Under the pieces are notes generated by a model, which was not told where the DNA came from, made no database searches, and saw nothing but the letters and a program-made list of their open reading frames with translations. This document shows, in pieces, positions 7,896 through 10,096 of a DNA stretch of 10,096 nt. The position numbers and the translations under genes are program-made. This stretch comes from Euperipatoides rowelli (lineage: Eukaryota > Onychophora > Udeonychophora > Euonychophora > Peripatopsidae), in NCBI GenBank assembly GCA_003024985.2, contig PXIH01S0004211.1; one strand, 5' to 3'. Positions within the stretch are counted from its first letter, which is position 1. Each line of letters begins with the position of its first letter.

Positions 7896-8625
7896 AGGAC
7901 ACAAAGGTAAATTTTAAAACTTTGCAAATCTTAAAATTTTGATAAACATTTTTTTTTATGTTAAACACCTGTGGCTATGAATAGGTTTTAAAAATCTATC
8001 TCAGTTTATTTGTTTGTTACTGGAGTTCCATAGTTTGCTATATATTTGGCCAGCAAATTTCAGAGCTCCTTTTATGCTAAATTTCAAAAAATTATCCTTA
8101 ATTCATGTAAGGTCATAGCCCAAAATACCACCAGCCAGATCTGGTTTCATAAGGCTTTAAGTAAATCAAACATCTTTGCAATAGCATGAGTGGTTGAGAT
8201 TTAATATCGAACCTTACCGATATATATACTTTTTTTTATATATAGACTTGCAAACAAAGGGGGTGAATTTACTTGTGTTCCAAGATGGTGTTGGTGGCCA
8301 TCTTGGAACACAAAAGTAAATTCTCCTCAAACAAAATCTCACAGTGGCTACACATAAGTTTTAAAAATGTGTTTCATGCTCTTTCTGAAGTAATTGGAGC
8401 TTTAATGTTTGCTATACAGTGGCCATTAAACTTTGGAGCTCTTTACCTAAATTTTCAAAAATTCATCTTCAAGGCAGGGAATTTGTGAGGAGTCTAAAAT
8501 ATCATCAGTCTGATCTCCTTTAGCAGGACTTTAAAGTAAATCAAAATCATTGTGCCTGGATGAATGGTTGAGGAGAATACCAAACCTTAAACCAATATAG
8601 ATAGTTGTACTTTTTATTATATAGG
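7896..8625. repeat. Two diverged tandem copies, offset about 375 bp
   Basis: Copy A spans about 7896-8245 and copy B about 8304-8625. Shared anchors in the same order are GTGGCTA (7971 and 8344), TTTTAAAAAT, TTTGCTATA (8034 and 8408), GAGCTC, AAATTTTCAAAAA-type, GTAAATCAAA (8161 and 8536), GGTTGAG, and TTTTTATATATAG-type ends (8232-8244 and 8611-8624). Offsets stay at 373-380 across this part. The lead-in GGACACAAAGGTAAAT (7897) also has a partner at 8305 with an offset of 408, so copy A has about 35 extra bases there. Identity is moderate. A 71-codon open frame at 8273-8488 lies within copy B and the hairpin, has no partner in copy A and is likely chance. Confidence 0.75.
8265..8323. repeat. 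Strong 24-bp hairpin between the tandem copies
   Basis: The left arm 8265-8288 (GAATTTACTT then GTGTTCCAAGATGG) pairs with the right arm 8298-8323 perfectly except for a two-base bulge, around a 9-base loop TGTTGGTGG. Both arms carry CCAAGATGG/CCATCTTGG, which resembles the AAGATGGC core bound by the YY1 zinc-finger factor, in opposed orientation. The right arm is the start of copy B of the tandem duplication and has a relative in copy A, while the left arm seems to be extra. In size it is close to a microRNA precursor, but there is no evidence of expression. Confidence 0.75.
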
Positions 8626-8935
8626 CCTACATACTGTATACATTATTTTTTGTTCGTCCTTTATAACTCAATCTATATGAATGCTAGCACAACCAAACTT
8701 GTCACAGGCTTCCTTATAATCCGATTAGGTTTAGGCTAATCATCTTTTAAATTGTGTGTAGTTGTGTTGAAGAGGGGAGAAGATAACATGTTGAGTGTTG
8801 GAAATATTTAATACATAATGGCGAGTAGCATAAGTAGATAGAAAAATAAGAGTTTGGTATCATATCCAGTTCAGGTTTGGCATTGTGGAAAAATCCCAGA
8901 CCAGAACATTAAGTGATACTAGAACTATATTTTTC
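8626..8935. other. Gene-less stretch before the retrotransposon relic
   Basis: I see no gene here. It might include decayed upstream coding sequence of the LINE relic, but I could not find motifs that support this. Confidence 0.55.
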
Positions 8936-8949
8936 CTGAATGGAAGGAG

Positions 8950-8988
8950 GGTTATGAGTCACATTTGTGAGGATGTATGACTCATACC
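8950..8988. repeat. Short inverted repeat inside the RT relic
   Basis: GGTTATGAGTCA (8950-8961) pairs with TGACTCATACC (8978-8988) with one bulged base over a 16-base loop. It includes the palindromic-type TGAGTCA/TGACTCA heptamer, which matches an AP-1 site. It sits in poorly conserved RT sequence and is probably incidental. Confidence 0.4.
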
Positions 8989-9241
8989 GGAAACTGGAAG
9001 GGTTCTAACATTTTCCTAGTGGAGCTATGACTGACTAAAATCATAAGTTCAATTCTAGAGACATCTATACAGTAAATATGTGTGTGGTGGTCAGGATGAG
9101 ATGCTGGGTTTTGTTAGTTCCAACTGAGTCCCCACAGGGATCAGTTTTGGGTAATCTGGTGTTTGAATTTCTGGTAAATGATCTTGCTTAAGACTCTGAC
9201 TTCCACTTAAAAAATGTTGATGACCTATCAGTCCTGATACT

Positions 9242-9257
9242 GATAGATAGATAGGTA
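9242..9257. repeat. GATA microsatellite at an RT frame break
   Basis: Three GATA units followed by GATAGGTAG lie just after the VDD motif. The in-frame stop TAG at 9252 is part of the repeat, and the open frame resumes in a different register at 9266, so growth of this repeat is a likely cause of the frame change. Confidence 0.7.
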
Positions 9258-9962
9258 GAGACAATCTTCAAGCTCCCCAAGAAGTTGCTAACTCCATATC
9301 AAATCAAGCTAACAACCTTCATTTACCTCTTATTCCCAATAAATGTTATTCTAGGATTCACAGTTTTCAGAGAATTAAATCTCACCCCATTGTGTCCATT
9401 GACAATAATACATTAAAAGAAATCATTAGTGTGGTCATCCTAAGAGTATATGTTCAATATAACTCTCAAATGGGATACACATATGAACAATGTCACCATA
9501 AAATGAAACAAGAGATTGTTTATCCTATACAAACTTAAACGATTTGTTGCATGCAATAAAACATTGATCATAATAAGTTATAACTTATATCACCTATATT
9601 AGAACCTTCCTAGAGTACTGTGCCCCTGTCTGGTCATCTTTGATTACCAAGCGTCAATCTTCTCAGTTGAATCCATATTATAACATCTCTAAAAATAATT
9701 CTAAAACGACACTACACAAACTACAACAATGCCTTTAGCTTATTAAATTTGCAGACTCTTTCCCGAGAAGAAACGACTTTACTCAGTCTTTTGCAATAAG
9801 TTTTTCAGGGCATTTCCAAATTCCCTTCCATCCAAACAGGGGCATGAACAGTGCACACCCTTTTTACCATCAATCAGAACTACGAGATTCAATAACTCTG
9901 CTATAATAAATATGATCAGACTTATATATAGCAATTATAATTTATCATCTAATGCATTTTAA

Positions 9963-10096
9963 TTCAATTAAATAAATTAAAAATTAAAGTAAACTTCCCA
10001 ATTATATAATAAGTAATCAATCCTAGAACCAGTAATGGGCTAAGGATTAAACCTAATTATTTGACATTATTGTCAATCTTTGTAAATTTAATGTAC
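9963..10096 (+). other. AT-rich 3' tail of the LINE relic
   Basis: After the last RT stop the sequence is AT-rich with AATAAATT-type motifs and ends TTGTAAATTTAATGTAC at the window edge. It fits a LINE 3' untranslated region. No terminal poly-A or tandem tail is seen before the window ends. Confidence 0.5.

Larger units (their letters stand above)
8936..9962 (+). pseudogene. Reverse transcriptase pseudogene, C-terminal part
   Basis: In life this enzyme copies the element's RNA into DNA at the nicked target. Motifs appear in the right order but in shifting frames. Frame 2 (8936-9124) gives a region ending in KYVCGGQ, with VLTFS near 9006-9020 where motif A, normally LDFSKAFD, is expected; its aspartate and the following residues are missing. 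Frame 3 from 9126 gives ESPQGSVLGNL and VNDLA (motif B region), then VDDLSVL at 9216-9236, keeping both catalytic aspartates of motif C. Frame 2 is open 9266-9535 and includes QANNLHLPLIPNKC and SIDNNTLKEII. Frame 3 gives LYKLKRF (about 9525-9545). Frame 1 from 9583 gives YIRTFLEYCAPVW. Frame 2 at 9722-9796 gives YNNAFSLLNLQTLS. Frame 3 at 9783-9962 gives TTRFNNSAI and the terminal stop. In-frame stops include 9125, 9189 and 9252. At least five frame changes and a motif A deletion make it clearly inactive. Confidence 0.88.
8936..10096 (+). mobile_element. 3' part of a decayed non-LTR (LINE-type) retrotransposon
   Basis: The reverse transcriptase relic at 8936-9962 and the following AT-rich tail are read as the 3' end of one + strand element, since non-LTR elements place the RT near the 3' end and are commonly truncated at the 5' end. 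The tail contains no second open frame and no long poly-A within the window; its end is not visible, so the right boundary is unknown. Sequence style (the QGS..G...NDL block, a VDD catalytic motif, and the EYCAPVW block) is that of the CR1/Jockey-like group in a broad sense, but clade assignment by eye is not safe. Confidence 0.75.

Noticed and set aside
8273-8488. 71-codon open frame
   Set aside because: It begins inside the hairpin and crosses copy B of a non-coding tandem repeat. The sister copy does not keep the frame open.
9018-9060. tRNA-like or SINE-like signal with GTTCAATTC resembling an RNA polymerase III B box
   Set aside because: The same bases fit the RT relic in frame 2, no proper acceptor or D-arm pairing is visible, and the A-box match is weak.
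1-10096. CRISPR array, bacterial operon, prophage or integron
   Set aside because: There are no regularly spaced short repeats, no coding density and no ribosome-binding pattern. The sequence has the character of animal non-coding DNA.

Overview
This window looks like nuclear DNA from an animal, most likely a marine invertebrate. It is strongly AT-rich, has dense A/T homopolymers and microsatellites (AAT, AAAT, GTTT, GT, long poly-G runs), contains no bacterial-style operons, and holds no convincing intact protein gene. The taxon is a guess from base composition and repeat style; nothing in the sequence names the organism. The short open frames scattered through it look like chance frames in AT-rich DNA or frames running through palindromes.

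Layout. Positions 1-2400 are AT-rich intergenic or intronic-type DNA with a diverged 53-bp tandem duplication (31-136), a 15-G run (617-631), AAAT repeats, and two islands of more ordinary base composition (about 1075-1300 and 1440-1530). Positions 2430-3900 hold poly-G and GT tracts and no recognisable gene. Positions 3912-4762 form a candidate non-autonomous DNA transposon: its two ends are inverted copies of each other over roughly 100 bp, flanked by TA, and its right end carries a nested palindrome. Positions 5026-5179 are a second, much cleaner foldback element with arms of about 60 nt that are over 90% complementary. A degenerate telomere-like CCCTAA block (5222-5288) and a 40-nt hairpin (5424-5463) follow.

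Positions 5470-7570 are gene-poor, with AAT-type microsatellites. From 7576 to 8625 there are two successive local tandem duplications: a 129-bp-period repeat that carries a textbook G-quadruplex motif in its first copy, then a pair of diverged copies offset by about 375 bp with a strong 24-bp hairpin between them.

The only protein-coding relic I can identify is the 3' part of a non-LTR (LINE-type) retrotransposon reverse transcriptase on the + strand, from about 8936 to 9962, followed by an AT-rich 3' tail to the window end. It retains recognisable RT motifs spread over all three frames with many stops, so it is dead. Overall the window is a graveyard of mobile and palindromic elements. I see no novel multi-gene system. 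The most distinctive items are the two foldback elements, the hairpin within the tandem duplication, and the G-quadruplex motif.
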